Source of the DNA: Gemmatimonadota bacterium
GTDB taxonomy: Bacteria; Gemmatimonadota; Gemmatimonadetes; Longimicrobiales; RSA9
Assembly: GCA_007126035.1 (NCBI GenBank)
Contig: SLCC01000106.1
Span: 1-46,646 of the forward strand
Direction of reading: 5' to 3'
DNA: 46,646 bases
The translations under genes and the position numbers were made by a program. The notes beneath the pieces are model-generated. The model saw only the letters and a list, made by a program, of their open reading frames with translations, did no database searches and was not told the DNA's origin. Shown piece after piece: positions 17,353 to 26,237 of the stretch. Every line of letters starts with the position of its first letter. Position 1 is the first letter of the stretch.

Positions 17353-18234
17353 TCAGCCGGCCACCAGCTCGTCGACCAGGGGGGCGTAGCCTTCCCGGTA
17401 GGTGGGATAGTCGAACTCGAAGCCAGATTCCACCAGGCGACGACTCGAGCACCGCTTGTTCGAGCCACGCCGCCCGCCCGCGCCTACAGCCGCCGCGGCC
17501 CGACCCTCTTCACAAGGGTCCGGCAGCCCGGCACGCGCCGCGATCCAGCGGTACACGTCCCGCAGCGGCGCCGGCTCCCGATCCACGCCCAGGTAGACGG
17601 GCAGGGGACTACTCAGTCGGAGGATATGGCGCACGGCGGATGCGGCGTCGTCACGGTGGATCCGATTACCGTACAGGTCCGCTGGCGGACAGCCTGCTTC
17701 CCCGGACAGCACTCGCCGGACAGTGCGGGTCCGGCCCGGGCCGTAGATGCCACCCAGGCGAAGGATGACTCCCGTGCGAGCGCGTTCCAGCGCCAGTGCC
17801 TCGCCCTCCAGGATCAGTCGAGCCGTTTCACCCGGGGGCTCCGGGTCCGTCCCCTCGTCCACCCAGCGACCGTCATCATGGCCATAGACCCCGGTACTGG
17901 AGACCAGGACCAGTCGCTGCACCGGTCCCGGCATGGCGGCCAGCACGTTGGCCACGCCGTCCGCGTATGCGGCACGGTACGAGGTCGGGGAAGGGGAGGC
18001 CGGAGCCACGGCGTACACCACCGCGTCGGCCTCCGGCAGGCCTCGCAAGGTTTCCGGGGCGGTGACATCGCCCGTCACCGGACGGATCCCCGCCGGCAGG
18101 TGGTCCGGGTTGCGCTTCAGTCCCCAGACCCGCACCCCCTCCTGCGCCAGCAGCGCCGCGAGCCGGGCGCCCACATAGCCTGCCCCCACGACCAGGACGG
18201 CGTTGGGGGCAGGCGAGGCATCGCTCTTCTGCAT
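17353..18234 (-). CDS. YeeZ-like atypical SDR / NAD-dependent epimerase-family protein
   Basis: Cytoplasmic Rossmann-fold protein of the extended or atypical SDR class. The N-terminal nucleotide motif is VVGAGYVGARLA. LVLVSSTGVYG and LRLGGIYGPGR are the usual downstream SDR segments. No YxxxK catalytic pair is evident, as in YeeZ-type atypical members, so the reaction is unknown. ATG 18234 is preferred over TTG 18252 because it gives a compact start just before the Rossmann strand. A basic insertion GGRRGSNKRCSSRR lies near the C-terminus. It begins about 33 bases after the stop of the secreted hydrolase gene and may be cotranscribed with it. Confidence 0.85.
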   Translation of the reverse strand: MQKSDASPAPNAVLVVGAGYVGARLAALLAQEGVRVWGLKRNPDHLPAGIRPVTGDVTAPETLRGLPEADAVVYAVAPASPSPTSYRAAYADGVANVLAAMPGPVQRLVLVSSTGVYGHDDGRWVDEGTDPEPPGETARLILEGEALALERARTGVILRLGGIYGPGRTRTVRRVLSGEAGCPPADLYGNRIHRDDAASAVRHILRLSSPLPVYLGVDREPAPLRDVYRWIAARAGLPDPCEEGRAAAAVGAGGRRGSNKRCSSRRLVESGFEFDYPTYREGYAPLVDELVAG

Positions 18235-18267
18235 GCGACGAGGCACAGGCAAGAGAGGTGCCGGGAC

Positions 18268-19389
18268 TTAACGGCTCCTGTCGAGCGTCACCGCGTAATC
18301 GAAGATGTGGAGCAGGCCCGGCTCCGATGCCCACATGCCGGCGTGGTCGTGGCCGACCTGGGGCGCGAAGGCGATCCGGTGGCGATGGCCGTCAGGGCCG
18401 TAGAAGTGCTCGATGTAGTTGAAGTAGGTTATTCCCCGGTCCAGGCGCTGGGCGCCCTGGAGCATGGCGGCGCACCCGCGGGCCAGGGCCGCTCCCTCGG
18501 GGTCGTTGTCATTCATGCCTTTGAGGTACACCACGTCGCGCTGCCCGTACTCGCGGCGGATCCGATCGATGCCCACCTGCTCCAGGTAGGGCCACGCCTC
18601 GAGGCCGTCGAGCCCGGAACCGTAGGTGTCGAACGCGGGGCAGTCCGCGACGGCGTCGTTGGACGGTACGGCGAACTCGTCCCGGGTGCGGCTGTCGGCC
18701 AGAACGCGCTCGTCGGTCAGGTACACATAGGTCGACGGGTTCGACACGATGTAGCGGATGTGGACGCCACGCTGCCGTACCAGGTCGTCCACCTGGTTGG
18801 ACGCACCGTACCGGTTGGTGAACTGGCCACCGCCCGAGTGGCCTGCCACCACCACGATCTCCAGGTTCGGGAAGACGGCAGGATTTGTCAGGTCCGCCAG
18901 CAGGCGGTCGAAGACTTCGAAAGAGCTGATGGAAACAGCCCGCGGATGGTCATCCATGCTACCGGACTGGCCGCCCCAGAACCGCTCCGCGCTGGTCCGC
19001 CAGAATATGTCCGTGGTGCCGATGGGGACGGTGGCCGCATAGGCCGCCGTCATCAGCTGTGGCGCGATGATCAGCGTGTTGTCCAGAGCGCCCGGCACCT
19101 TCTCCGCCGCCCGGACCATGTTCTGGAAATACGTCTCCGCGTTCGTCGCCACGCCATGGATCGAGAAGACGATGCGCCGGATGTTCTCGTTGCGCTGGTC
19201 GATGGGCACGGTGGAGCAGTAGGGCAGGCTGAGCCGCTGGCCGTCGACCTCCACATGGTATCGCTCAGGACAGAGCTCGTCCGCGTGTAACGGCTGGACC
19301 GCGGCGGACGATATGAGCAGCGCACCCAGCAGGGCGAGGGCAGGCGCTATCCTGTGCGCTGTCCAGGTCAGACTACGATGTCGGTACAC
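18268..19389 (-). CDS. Secreted alpha/beta-hydrolase-like protein
   Basis: An exported protein with the nucleophile elbow GHSGG (VVVAGHSGGGQFTNR) expected of alpha/beta hydrolases. An early IVFSIHGVA segment could form the oxyanion loop, and GHDHAGMW near the end could supply the catalytic His. GTG 19389 is chosen because AAAGGAGG lies six bases upstream (complement of 19396-19403). It gives a signal peptide with hydrophobic ALALLGALLISSA. The upstream GTG at 19422 would place the Shine-Dalgarno inside the gene. Substrate is unknown; esterase or lipase-like activity is possible. AT-rich GATAGT/TATAGC sequence upstream of the start could hold its promoter. Confidence 0.75.
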   Translation of the reverse strand: MYRHRSLTWTAHRIAPALALLGALLISSAAVQPLHADELCPERYHVEVDGQRLSLPYCSTVPIDQRNENIRRIVFSIHGVATNAETYFQNMVRAAEKVPGALDNTLIIAPQLMTAAYAATVPIGTTDIFWRTSAERFWGGQSGSMDDHPRAVSISSFEVFDRLLADLTNPAVFPNLEIVVVAGHSGGGQFTNRYGASNQVDDLVRQRGVHIRYIVSNPSTYVYLTDERVLADSRTRDEFAVPSNDAVADCPAFDTYGSGLDGLEAWPYLEQVGIDRIRREYGQRDVVYLKGMNDNDPEGAALARGCAAMLQGAQRLDRGITYFNYIEHFYGPDGHRHRIAFAPQVGHDHAGMWASEPGLLHIFDYAVTLDRSR

Positions 19390-19447
19390 CCCGAACCTCC
19401 TTTGGGACGGTGGTAGAAGCACTATCAGCTATATGCCTCCATATTGC

Positions 19448-19488
19448 GGCCGCCCACGAGCTTAGTCAAATCCAGCTCATGGGCGGCC
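19448..19488 (-). terminator. Strong hairpin terminator downstream of the sugar dehydrogenase gene
   Basis: A 15-bp stem (19448-19462 with 19474-19488) has a single G-U position on the minus transcript and an 11-base loop. It lies 60 bases past the stop of the dehydrogenase gene and before the AT-rich leader of the hydrolase gene. It has no strong U-run, but the stem is long and stable. Confidence 0.6.
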
Positions 19489-19548
19489 TCGGGTTTCGCC
19501 GGGTGTGCCAGGCTCAGGAGGCGGCCAGTGACACCAGGAGCGGTCTGG

Positions 19549-20700
19549 TCAGTCCACGGGCTCCAGGCGGTAGACGCCACCGTCCGTCTCGTCGGTGACC
19601 ACGTAGATCAGCCCGTCAGGCCCCTGGCGCACGTCACGGATCCTGCCGATCGTCTCGTGGAGGAGCTCCTCGACATGGACCACTTCCCGGTCCTCGATCA
19701 CCAGGCGCAGTATGCGCTGGGCCCGTAGTCCCCCCGCCAGCAGGTTGCCCTGCCAGGTTTCGTGGAACCCGCCGCCGTCGACCGCGGCCAGGCCCGATGG
19801 GGCCAGGGTGGGCAGGAACTCGAAGACGGGCGTGGTGACGCCCGGCGGGGGCTCACGCCGGCCGAACTGCTCCTGGGTCCCGTACTCCCGGCCCAGGCTG
19901 AATACCGGCCAGCCATAGTTGGCCCCCGCGACGATGCGGTTCAGCTCGTCGCCCCCTCGTGGCCCGTGGTCCGTCGCCCAGATGTCCCCGGTGAGCGGGT
20001 GCTTCACGATGCCCTGGGTGTTGCGTACTCCGTACACGAAGATCTCCGGCGCGTAGGCCGGGTTGCCGACGAAGGGGTTGTCGGCCGGTAAGGTGCCGTC
20101 GTCATTGAGGCGGACTATGGAGCCCGAGTGGTCCCGGGTGTCCTGCGCCCGCTCCGGCTGTGCGCCACGATCGCCGATAGTCATGAGGAGCGTGCCGTCG
20201 TCCAGGAACAGGATTCGAGAGCCGTAGTGGCGGCCGGGTTGGGTGGGCGTGTTCGACTCGAACAGCTCCTCCACGTCCACCAGGCGGTTGCCTTCGAGGC
20301 GCCCGCGGATCAGGGCCGGGACCGTGGCGTCGGCGTCACCCTTGGAATACGTAATGTAGATCCAGCCGTTGTCCGGGTAGTCCGGGTGTGGCACCACGTC
20401 CAGCAGCCCGCCCTGGTTCCGGGCATGCACCGGCGGCAGGCCGGTGATCTGGCTCCGGGTCCCATCCGGTCCTATCACGAGCAAACGGCCCGGTCGCTCG
20501 CTGACCAGCAATCGCTCCCCTGGCAGGAACGCCACTGCCCAGGGCCGTTCCAGGTCGCCCGCCACCCGCACCAGCCGGAGGGGCTGGTACTGGGTGGAGA
20601 TGCGGTCCTCGATCACTTCACCAGCCTGGGCAGGAAGTCGCTCCGCGGCCAGCCCGGCGGCAACTACGACTGCGAAAACGGCCATCCAGGTCCGATTCAT
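19549..20700 (-). CDS. PQQ-dependent sugar dehydrogenase family protein (glucose/sorbosone dehydrogenase type)
   Basis: Exported six-bladed beta-propeller protein of the soluble aldose dehydrogenase (YliI-like) family. It would oxidise a sugar or aldehyde in the periplasm with PQQ as cofactor. A signal peptide ends near ERLPAQA. Family segments include LERPWAVAFLPGERLLVSERPGRL, GGLLDVVPHPDYPDNGWIY, HYGSRILFLDDGTLL, YGVRNTQGI and WATDHGPRGGDELN, and the length of 383 residues is normal. It lies ten bases downstream of the small lipoprotein gene, so the two are probably cotranscribed. Cofactor and substrate are inferred from family only. Confidence 0.9.
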   Translation of the reverse strand: MNRTWMAVFAVVVAAGLAAERLPAQAGEVIEDRISTQYQPLRLVRVAGDLERPWAVAFLPGERLLVSERPGRLLVIGPDGTRSQITGLPPVHARNQGGLLDVVPHPDYPDNGWIYITYSKGDADATVPALIRGRLEGNRLVDVEELFESNTPTQPGRHYGSRILFLDDGTLLMTIGDRGAQPERAQDTRDHSGSIVRLNDDGTLPADNPFVGNPAYAPEIFVYGVRNTQGIVKHPLTGDIWATDHGPRGGDELNRIVAGANYGWPVFSLGREYGTQEQFGRREPPPGVTTPVFEFLPTLAPSGLAAVDGGGFHETWQGNLLAGGLRAQRILRLVIEDREVVHVEELLHETIGRIRDVRQGPDGLIYVVTDETDGGVYRLEPVD

Positions 20701-20710
20701 AACCGCCTCC

Positions 20711-21031
20711 CTATCTGCGCTCCAGGCGCGTGACCTCGAGGGTTATCCCTTGCTGGCAGATCGACATCTCCGGCTCCGTGCCCTCCACGTGGATCCTGTC
20801 GCCCGGCTCCAGGTCGTCAAGATCGTCATGGCCTATCAGGGTGTAGAGCGTGTCATCATCAGAGCGCATGGCGGGGCAGGTGACACCCTCGTCGGTCATT
20901 CGCCCCTCCACCCGGGTCACCTGCTCGAGTCGCTCATCGTCGTTCTCGTCGTCCATGGCACACCCCGTCAGCCCGCTGATCAGCGCCACCGTCGCGAACA
21001 CCGCGACGATGGCCTTCAGCCTGCTCGTCAT
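20711..21031 (-). CDS. Small acidic lipoprotein of unknown function
   Basis: A 106-residue protein with a lipoprotein signal ending SGLTGC (Cys 24). An acidic stretch (DDENDDERLE) follows, then a short beta-rich domain containing YTLIGHDDLDDLEPGDRIHVEG. The pattern suggests a small OB-like fold, but no family is certain. GGAGGT lies eight bases before the ATG. It is only ten bases from the sugar dehydrogenase start and is probably the first gene of that pair. The two mature-domain cysteines (TCPAM and SICQQ) could form a disulphide. Confidence 0.7.
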   Translation of the reverse strand: MTSRLKAIVAVFATVALISGLTGCAMDDENDDERLEQVTRVEGRMTDEGVTCPAMRSDDDTLYTLIGHDDLDDLEPGDRIHVEGTEPEMSICQQGITLEVTRLERR

Positions 21032-21152
21032 TGTCAGTCTACCTCCGTGTCGGGTAATAGGCCTTGTTCGTTATGGTATTGGTCGCTACAGAGACGGTGC
21101 GCCACGGGGGCAAGAACCGGTCCTGAACAGGCGGCAGTTCGTGTCCGTTGGC

Positions 21153-22100
21153 TTACAGCCGGCGAGCAGCCCGGAACGCGGTCCTCCAGTAGCCGGCATC
21201 CAGGACGAAGTCATCAGTGCTGCCGGTACGGCCGAAGGCGGGCCCATCCGTGGACCGGGCGCTGTGGATGAACCGGTGGGCGCCACGGGTGTCGCGCCCG
21301 AGGAAGATTCCCACATGGGTGATGCCGCCGGGGGTGTCGCGTGAGGAGGTCTGCCAGAAGAGCAGGTCGCCGGGCTGGAGTCGTGCCAGGGCGGCCACTG
21401 GCACGGCGGCCTCCTGGTTGGGGATCACGATGACACCGGTGCCCCAGCGGTACTGGTTATACGATGTCCGGGGCAGGGTGGAGCCGTCGCTCACGCTGAT
21501 GGACAGGAGGACCCGGTCCGGCGTGCCCCGGTATCCGAATACCATGCGGGTGTAGCCGGAGCAGTCCATGGTGCCGAGCCGATCGGGTCGCGGCTCCCTG
21601 ATCGCGCCGCTGGGGTAGGTCCACGTGATGCCCAGGTAGTCGTGGAAGTCGGACCCCATCTGGCCGTCGGGACCGTAGCCCGCTTCGCCGCCGACCTGGA
21701 GCTCATCGTCGTAGACGGGAGGGGCGCCCTCGATGTATTGCATGGCGACCGCCAGCAGGTCCGGCGTCCGGTCCTGCCGTGCCTGATCGAGCCAGAGGGT
21801 GTCCACCTGGCCGCTGAAAGGCTGCGATAGAGTCCTGACCCAGGTGTCATGGCGCGCAGTGTCATCCGCCTCGGTGAAGAGGCGGGTGTACGGGCCGCGG
21901 TATGTCACGGTGTAGGCGTCGTCGGTGAACGTGGCTATCCACTCGCCCAGGTGGTCCAGCACCTCGGTGCGGGGTGGGTCCGCCAGTCGAACCAGGGTGT
22001 ACCGCCGTTCCGGCTCCGCTGGCGGATCTGCCACGCCGTCCATACCGCAACCCGCCAGCACGGCGGCCAGCGACACCAGCACGACGAGGCGAGCACGCAT
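21153..22100 (-). CDS. NlpC/P60-family lipoprotein, probable cell-wall cysteine peptidase
   Basis: A lipoprotein (signal ending AAVLAGC, Cys 18) with a C-terminal NlpC/P60 domain that hydrolyses peptidoglycan stem peptides or related amides. The catalytic Cys is in TMDCSGYTRMVFG, the His in GITHVGIFLG, and a further polar residue in FIHSAR. About residues 30-150 form an N-terminal region that may position substrate. ATG 22100 is chosen because GGAGG lies eight bases upstream; the GTG at 22109 overlaps that site. The C-terminal part LQPGDLLFWQT is also typical of the family. It lies 98 bases after the M81 gene on the same strand. Confidence 0.88.
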   Translation of the reverse strand: MRARLVVLVSLAAVLAGCGMDGVADPPAEPERRYTLVRLADPPRTEVLDHLGEWIATFTDDAYTVTYRGPYTRLFTEADDTARHDTWVRTLSQPFSGQVDTLWLDQARQDRTPDLLAVAMQYIEGAPPVYDDELQVGGEAGYGPDGQMGSDFHDYLGITWTYPSGAIREPRPDRLGTMDCSGYTRMVFGYRGTPDRVLLSISVSDGSTLPRTSYNQYRWGTGVIVIPNQEAAVPVAALARLQPGDLLFWQTSSRDTPGGITHVGIFLGRDTRGAHRFIHSARSTDGPAFGRTGSTDDFVLDAGYWRTAFRAARRL

Positions 22101-22197
22101 CAGCGCCACCTCCGAGGCCCGTCAACGTTTCCGGTCGACGCCCTCGAGTCTGAGCCCGGGGCGTCCCGAGAAGGCCGGTGCATTCAGAAGCGCGGCC

Positions 22198-23826
22198 TCA
22201 CCGCCCGAAGGGGTAGTAGTTCCCGATGTCCACGTTCTCGTATTCCAGCGCTTCGAGCCGGATCGTGCCGAACCAGTCACCGGGCGCGTCGACAATGAAG
22301 ATACTGGGCGCGTAACCCGTCTCGTCGAAGCCGCGGCGGAAGTGGACGCGGGTCTTCAGCACGAACACGTCGTAGTCGTCAGGCTCGATGCCGGCGAACC
22401 GGATCGTCCCGGGAGTGGTCACCTGGTGGTATGCCGGCACCAGTACCAGTGTGCTGTTCCGGCCGTAGTCGATGACCGCTACACGATCATAGCCGAAGCG
22501 CTGACCCTTCCAGCGGAGGGTACCGGTGATCCGGACCGGCTCGCCCGCCTGCTCACCGGTGTAGCCGCCCACCAGCTCGTCGACGGCGTCGCCCGGCTCC
22601 AGGCCCTGCTCCCAGATCCTGTCGAGGGTGGGCTCGGCGGTGAGCGACGCGTACAGGACGCCGTCCACCTCCTGGTCCAGCAGGGCACGGAGCGTCCAGG
22701 TCGCGTCGCCGGGGCGGTCCCAGTAGTCGGCCAGGACCACCGGCGCCTCACCCGCGGCGATGGCCTGCCGGGCCAGCGTCACGGCTTCCCGGGGGAGTGG
22801 GAACTCGCCGTGGGCCCAGTCCGAGCGGACCCGCCAGATGAACTCGGACATGTCGTCGGCGATCTGGTCAGCCAGGGCCTGGTTGTCGTTCGTCATGACG
22901 TGGACCGTCACGCCCAGGTTCGGCACGTCCGCCCAGGGGAAGCCCAGGAACACGTTGACGAAGGCGCCTGGCTGCCGGTCCTCCCAGCGCCGGGCTCGCT
23001 CCATGACGTCCATGAGAGGCGATGCGCCTGTCCACTGCAGCACCGTCGGCGTCAGGATCGGCGGCCTGCGGGTGGCGATGGCGGGCACGTAATCCCCCCG
23101 CATCACCGACCTGATATAGCGAGCCGCCCGCTGGCCCTGGCGGTACGCGTCGTAATGGGGGAAGCGCTTGGTCACGAACGCGCCGTCCGCCCAACGCATG
23201 AACTCGTCGCACTCGTTGCCATGGAGGTCGAAGGTGGCGACGATGGGCACGTCCGGACCCACCACCTCACGGAAGCGTCTCGCCATCTCCGCCTCCGGCC
23301 GCGGGACGTTGCGCACCGCCATGGCACCGTGCAGGGCCAGGAACACGCCGTCCACCGGCATCGCCTCCCGGAGGTCGTCCAGCATGCGGTCCACGAAGTG
23401 GTCGAACGTCTCTTCCGTGTTCCAGCTACGAGACGATCCGCCCCAGACACCGCGAGGCGACTCGAGGCCGATCAGCTCCATGTCCAGGTACTCCCGCGCC
23501 TGCGTCACGAACCCGCTCACGTAGCCGCCGCCCCGCGTCAGCAGCTCCTCGCCGCGCTGCGGCTGGCCGGTGCGGAGCCAGTCCTCCACCTCCACGTCGC
23601 CGCCCGGGCAGAACGTGCAGGTCTCGTGGGAGAAGCGAGCCACGGCCACGCGATGGACCCGGTCCGCAGCGGTGGCACCGCCCGCGGATCCGTCGGGAGG
23701 CCCAGCGGCAACACGTCGAGCTAGGGGCTCCGCCTGGCTACCGGCAGCCCCGCACCCGGCTACCAGGAGCAGGATGGCTAGAACCGGCGCCAGGCCGGAG
23801 GGGATCGTTCGTATGCACATCGTCAT
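22198..23826 (-). CDS. M81-family (MlrC-like) metallopeptidase, lipoprotein
   Basis: A protein of the MlrC family, named after an enzyme in microcystin-LR breakdown; most homologues have unknown peptide substrates. A lipoprotein signal ends LLLVAGC, which is notable because MlrC homologues are often cytoplasmic. Family motifs are visible: ARFSHETCTF, LALHGAM, TFDLHGN and FPHYDAY, with conserved His/Asp residues for a zinc site. The C-terminal MlrC domain contains VLADYWDRPGDATW. The start is ATG 23826 or ATG 23820; GGTGAG serves either poorly. It is divergent from the C69 dipeptidase gene, with about 220 bases between them. Confidence 0.88.
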   Translation of the reverse strand: MTMCIRTIPSGLAPVLAILLLVAGCGAAGSQAEPLARRVAAGPPDGSAGGATAADRVHRVAVARFSHETCTFCPGGDVEVEDWLRTGQPQRGEELLTRGGGYVSGFVTQAREYLDMELIGLESPRGVWGGSSRSWNTEETFDHFVDRMLDDLREAMPVDGVFLALHGAMAVRNVPRPEAEMARRFREVVGPDVPIVATFDLHGNECDEFMRWADGAFVTKRFPHYDAYRQGQRAARYIRSVMRGDYVPAIATRRPPILTPTVLQWTGASPLMDVMERARRWEDRQPGAFVNVFLGFPWADVPNLGVTVHVMTNDNQALADQIADDMSEFIWRVRSDWAHGEFPLPREAVTLARQAIAAGEAPVVLADYWDRPGDATWTLRALLDQEVDGVLYASLTAEPTLDRIWEQGLEPGDAVDELVGGYTGEQAGEPVRITGTLRWKGQRFGYDRVAVIDYGRNSTLVLVPAYHQVTTPGTIRFAGIEPDDYDVFVLKTRVHFRRGFDETGYAPSIFIVDAPGDWFGTIRLEALEYENVDIGNYYPFGR

Positions 23827-24044
23827 GCTCACCCAACTGTATTAGTCTGTACAACGGCCCAAGGGGTCATCCTCATGATGGACAGGGGAGACAGGCATGG
23901 CAACCTACGGCGCGCACGCTCGGTTCGCGCCCCGGCTCTCCGCGCGAGTTCGTGACCCCATACCTACCAGTTCGTCTTGCCCACCCGCTCCAGAGGCCAC
24001 TATGGTCATGGCGGATCACGAGCCCAGGACAAGGAGAGAGCCCG

Positions 24045-25385
24045 GTGTGCGATACCCTGGTCGCCGGCCCGAACGCAGCTGCCGACGGCGCCGTCTGGTT
24101 CGCCAAGAACAGCGACCGGGAGCCAGGTGAAGCCCAGGTAGTGGAGATCCACCCCGGCCGCGAGCACACGCCCGGCTCGACGTTACAGTGCACCCATGTC
24201 CAGGTGCCCCAGGCAAAGCACACCTTCCAAGTCCTCCTGAGCCGGCCGGTCTGGATGTGGGGCGCGGAAATGGGCGCCAACGAGCATGGGCTCGCCATCG
24301 GGAACGAGGCCGTGTTCACCCGTTTTCCCGTGCCCCGCGTAGGCCTCACCGGAATGGATCTGGTTCGCCTGGCACTGGAGCGATGCCGCGGCGCCAGCGA
24401 GGCAGTGGACTTCATGATCGAGATGGTCGGGCGATACGGCCAGGGCGGTGGCTGTGGGTTCCGGAACCGACGGTTCCGATATTTCAGTTCCTTCGCCATT
24501 GTCGACCCGCGCGAGGCCTGGATCCTCGAGACAGCCGGTCCGTTCTGGGCGGCGGAGCGGGTCCACGGGCTGCGCACCATATCCAACGCGCTGTCCACCG
24601 GTGACGGGTTCGACCGAATGCACCCCGACGCCTACACCTATGCCCGTCGAAAGGGCTGGTGTGGCTCTGCCCGGGACTTCCAGTTCGCCCGCTGCTTCGC
24701 TGATCGTCGCTACGGGATCCTCAGCGGGGCCGCTGCTCGCGCCCAGTGCACGCGCCGCCACCTCCAGGCAGCAGGTGACGGACTGAGCTCAGGCGCGGTG
24801 TTCGCCGCGCTGCGCGACCACAATGGCCGGGCGCCGGCGGCTGGCCTCACCATGACGTCGCCGTGCGCCCACGCCCACTGGAGCCCGGCTCGACGCACGG
24901 GACAGACCACCGGCTCCATGGTGAGCCGCCTGCTCCCGACGGGCTCCAGTCACTGGCTAACCGGCACGTCTTCCCCTTGCCTGAGCGTATTCAAGCCGGT
25001 GCCCTTGGGCAGTGAGCCGCTGGACACCGGCACGGCGGCTGGAGAGGGTTACGACGGCCGCAGTCTGTTCTGGCTGCACGAGCGCCTGCATCGTCGAGTC
25101 ATGCTCTCCCACGAGACTCTGGCGCCGGCCCTCGAGCCTGACCTGGCCATGCTCCAGGAGCGGGCAGTCGCGGCGAGTGGCGACCCGGCGGGCGAGGCGC
25201 AGAGGGTTTGGGACGAGCACCTGGGCCTGCTCACCGAGTGGGTGGAGCGCGTGGAGGGTTACGGCGCACCCGTCACCGCCTCGGCCCCGCTCAGGGCGTA
25301 CTGGGCTCGACAGTGCCGGCTGGATGGGATCCCGGCAATGGGAGCCGTACTCGAACCGACGCCCACGACGGCGAGCACTGAATAA
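24045..25385 (+). CDS. C69-family dipeptidase (secernin-like)
   Basis: N-terminal-nucleophile hydrolase of peptidase family C69. GTG 24045 is chosen because AAGGAGAG (24031-24038) lies six bases upstream. The second codon is then Cys, so removal of the initiator Met exposes the catalytic Cys1 of CDTLVAG, as the family requires. DGAVWFAKNSDREPGEAQ and GANEHGLAIGNEAVF are further hallmarks, and 446 residues is normal. Longer starts upstream would bury the nucleophile and are rejected. No signal peptide is present. A truncated sodium:solute symporter frame begins 13 bases after the stop, which suggests that a peptide or amino-acid transporter once followed it in an operon. Confidence 0.92.
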   Translation: MCDTLVAGPNAAADGAVWFAKNSDREPGEAQVVEIHPGREHTPGSTLQCTHVQVPQAKHTFQVLLSRPVWMWGAEMGANEHGLAIGNEAVFTRFPVPRVGLTGMDLVRLALERCRGASEAVDFMIEMVGRYGQGGGCGFRNRRFRYFSSFAIVDPREAWILETAGPFWAAERVHGLRTISNALSTGDGFDRMHPDAYTYARRKGWCGSARDFQFARCFADRRYGILSGAAARAQCTRRHLQAAGDGLSSGAVFAALRDHNGRAPAAGLTMTSPCAHAHWSPARRTGQTTGSMVSRLLPTGSSHWLTGTSSPCLSVFKPVPLGSEPLDTGTAAGEGYDGRSLFWLHERLHRRVMLSHETLAPALEPDLAMLQERAVAASGDPAGEAQRVWDEHLGLLTEWVERVEGYGAPVTASAPLRAYWARQCRLDGIPAMGAVLEPTPTTASTE

Positions 25386-25398
25386 CCCGCGAGCCGTC

Positions 25399-25605
25399 AT
25401 GGCTACGCCCCAAGCGATCGTCAGCGGCCTGTACTTCCTCGTCATCTTCGCCGTGGGGCTCTACGCCACACGGTTCGTGAAGGACTCCACCGACTTCCTG
25501 CTGGCGGGCCGGCGTCTGGGGGTGGTCCTGGCAGCGGCGGCGCTGGCGGCCGTGACACCTACGGCACGACCCGGTCCCCCGCAAGCAGCCGGAGCAGGCC
25601 CCTGA
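25399..25605 (+). pseudogene. Truncated sodium:solute symporter family gene (N-terminus only)
   Basis: From ATG 25399 about 52 codons match the beginning of SSS-family transporters: a first membrane helix (GLYFLVIFAVGLYATR), then the conserved STDFLLAGRRLGVVLAAAALAA. Similarity then ends abruptly near 25553, where the family continues with a THFGGG-type segment. The remaining frame runs antisense into the last codons of the convergent YggT gene and stops at 25605. About 400-450 residues are missing. This is a gene fragment, produced either by a deletion that fused it to the YggT gene's 3' side or by an assembly join. Confidence 0.75.
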
Positions 25606-26167
25606 TGGCAAGATGCAGGAGGAAGTAGGCCAGCAAGGCGATGATGATGGAGAACTCGATGGTGCCGCCGTCGATGGCCGGGCTGGCCACGATCCCGCTG
25701 AACGGGGCGTAGAACGGGTTCGTGATTCCGTGGATGAACTGCACGAAGCCTGCGGTCTCCGCCGCGCCCAGCAACGCCAGGACGAACCGGACGCCCAGGA
25801 GCCCGTACAGCAGGTAGAACACGTAATCGACGCCGAGGGTGACCCGTTGGATCACCCGCTGCCGTTTCTCCCTGGCGTCCCGGTCCCGGGTCCGCCGGGA
25901 CTCGACTCGGCGCTCCTCGTCGACCCACTGGTCACTGGCCCGCCGGTCCTCCCCGGACCGTCGCCCCACCTCCTGCACCTCCGGCTCCCGGGCCCTGCTC
26001 TCAGGATCCCTGTCGGCTGGGCGCCGCTCCGCCGTGGGCTCTCGAGGCCCCTGGCCCGACGGGCGCTCCTGTCCAGGCTCCCGGGGCTCGGGCGCCCGGT
26101 CACCTTCTTCGGGTCTGCCTCGATCCCGCCAGCTCTGCCGTGCCCTGGTATCCCGTTCCTCGTCCAT
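25559..26167 (-). CDS. YggT-family membrane protein with long charged N-terminal extension
   Basis: The C-terminal about 95 residues contain two hydrophobic segments (VDYVFYLLYGLLGVRFVLALL and SIIIALLAYFLLHLAI) flanking NPFYAPFSGIV, the YggT-family pattern. The role of YggT proteins is not well defined; some act in membrane or osmotic homeostasis. The first about 108 residues are an extreme Arg/Glu/Asp/Pro-rich low-complexity region, probably disordered and facing the cytoplasm. This roughly doubles the usual length of about 90-100 residues. The start ATG 26167 is preceded by a purine-rich GGGGGG. The stop lies within a few bases of the breakpoint of the truncated symporter. Confidence 0.85.
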   Translation of the reverse strand: MDEERDTRARQSWRDRGRPEEGDRAPEPREPGQERPSGQGPREPTAERRPADRDPESRAREPEVQEVGRRSGEDRRASDQWVDEERRVESRRTRDRDAREKRQRVIQRVTLGVDYVFYLLYGLLGVRFVLALLGAAETAGFVQFIHGITNPFYAPFSGIVASPAIDGGTIEFSIIIALLAYFLLHLAIRGLLRLLAGDRVVP

Positions 26168-26237
26168 CTCGGCCCCCCCATCGAAGGTTTATCGTCTGCC
26201 CAAAGGGGCAACACGCATGCCAGTGGCGAGCTTAGTA

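Noticed and set aside
21925-23724. 599-codon plus-strand frame
   Set aside because: Antisense to the M81 and NlpC genes; composition typical of shadow frames.
26190-26215. TGCCC/GGGCA hairpin between surE and YggT genes as a terminator
   Set aside because: Only a 5-bp stem with no U-run; too weak to call.
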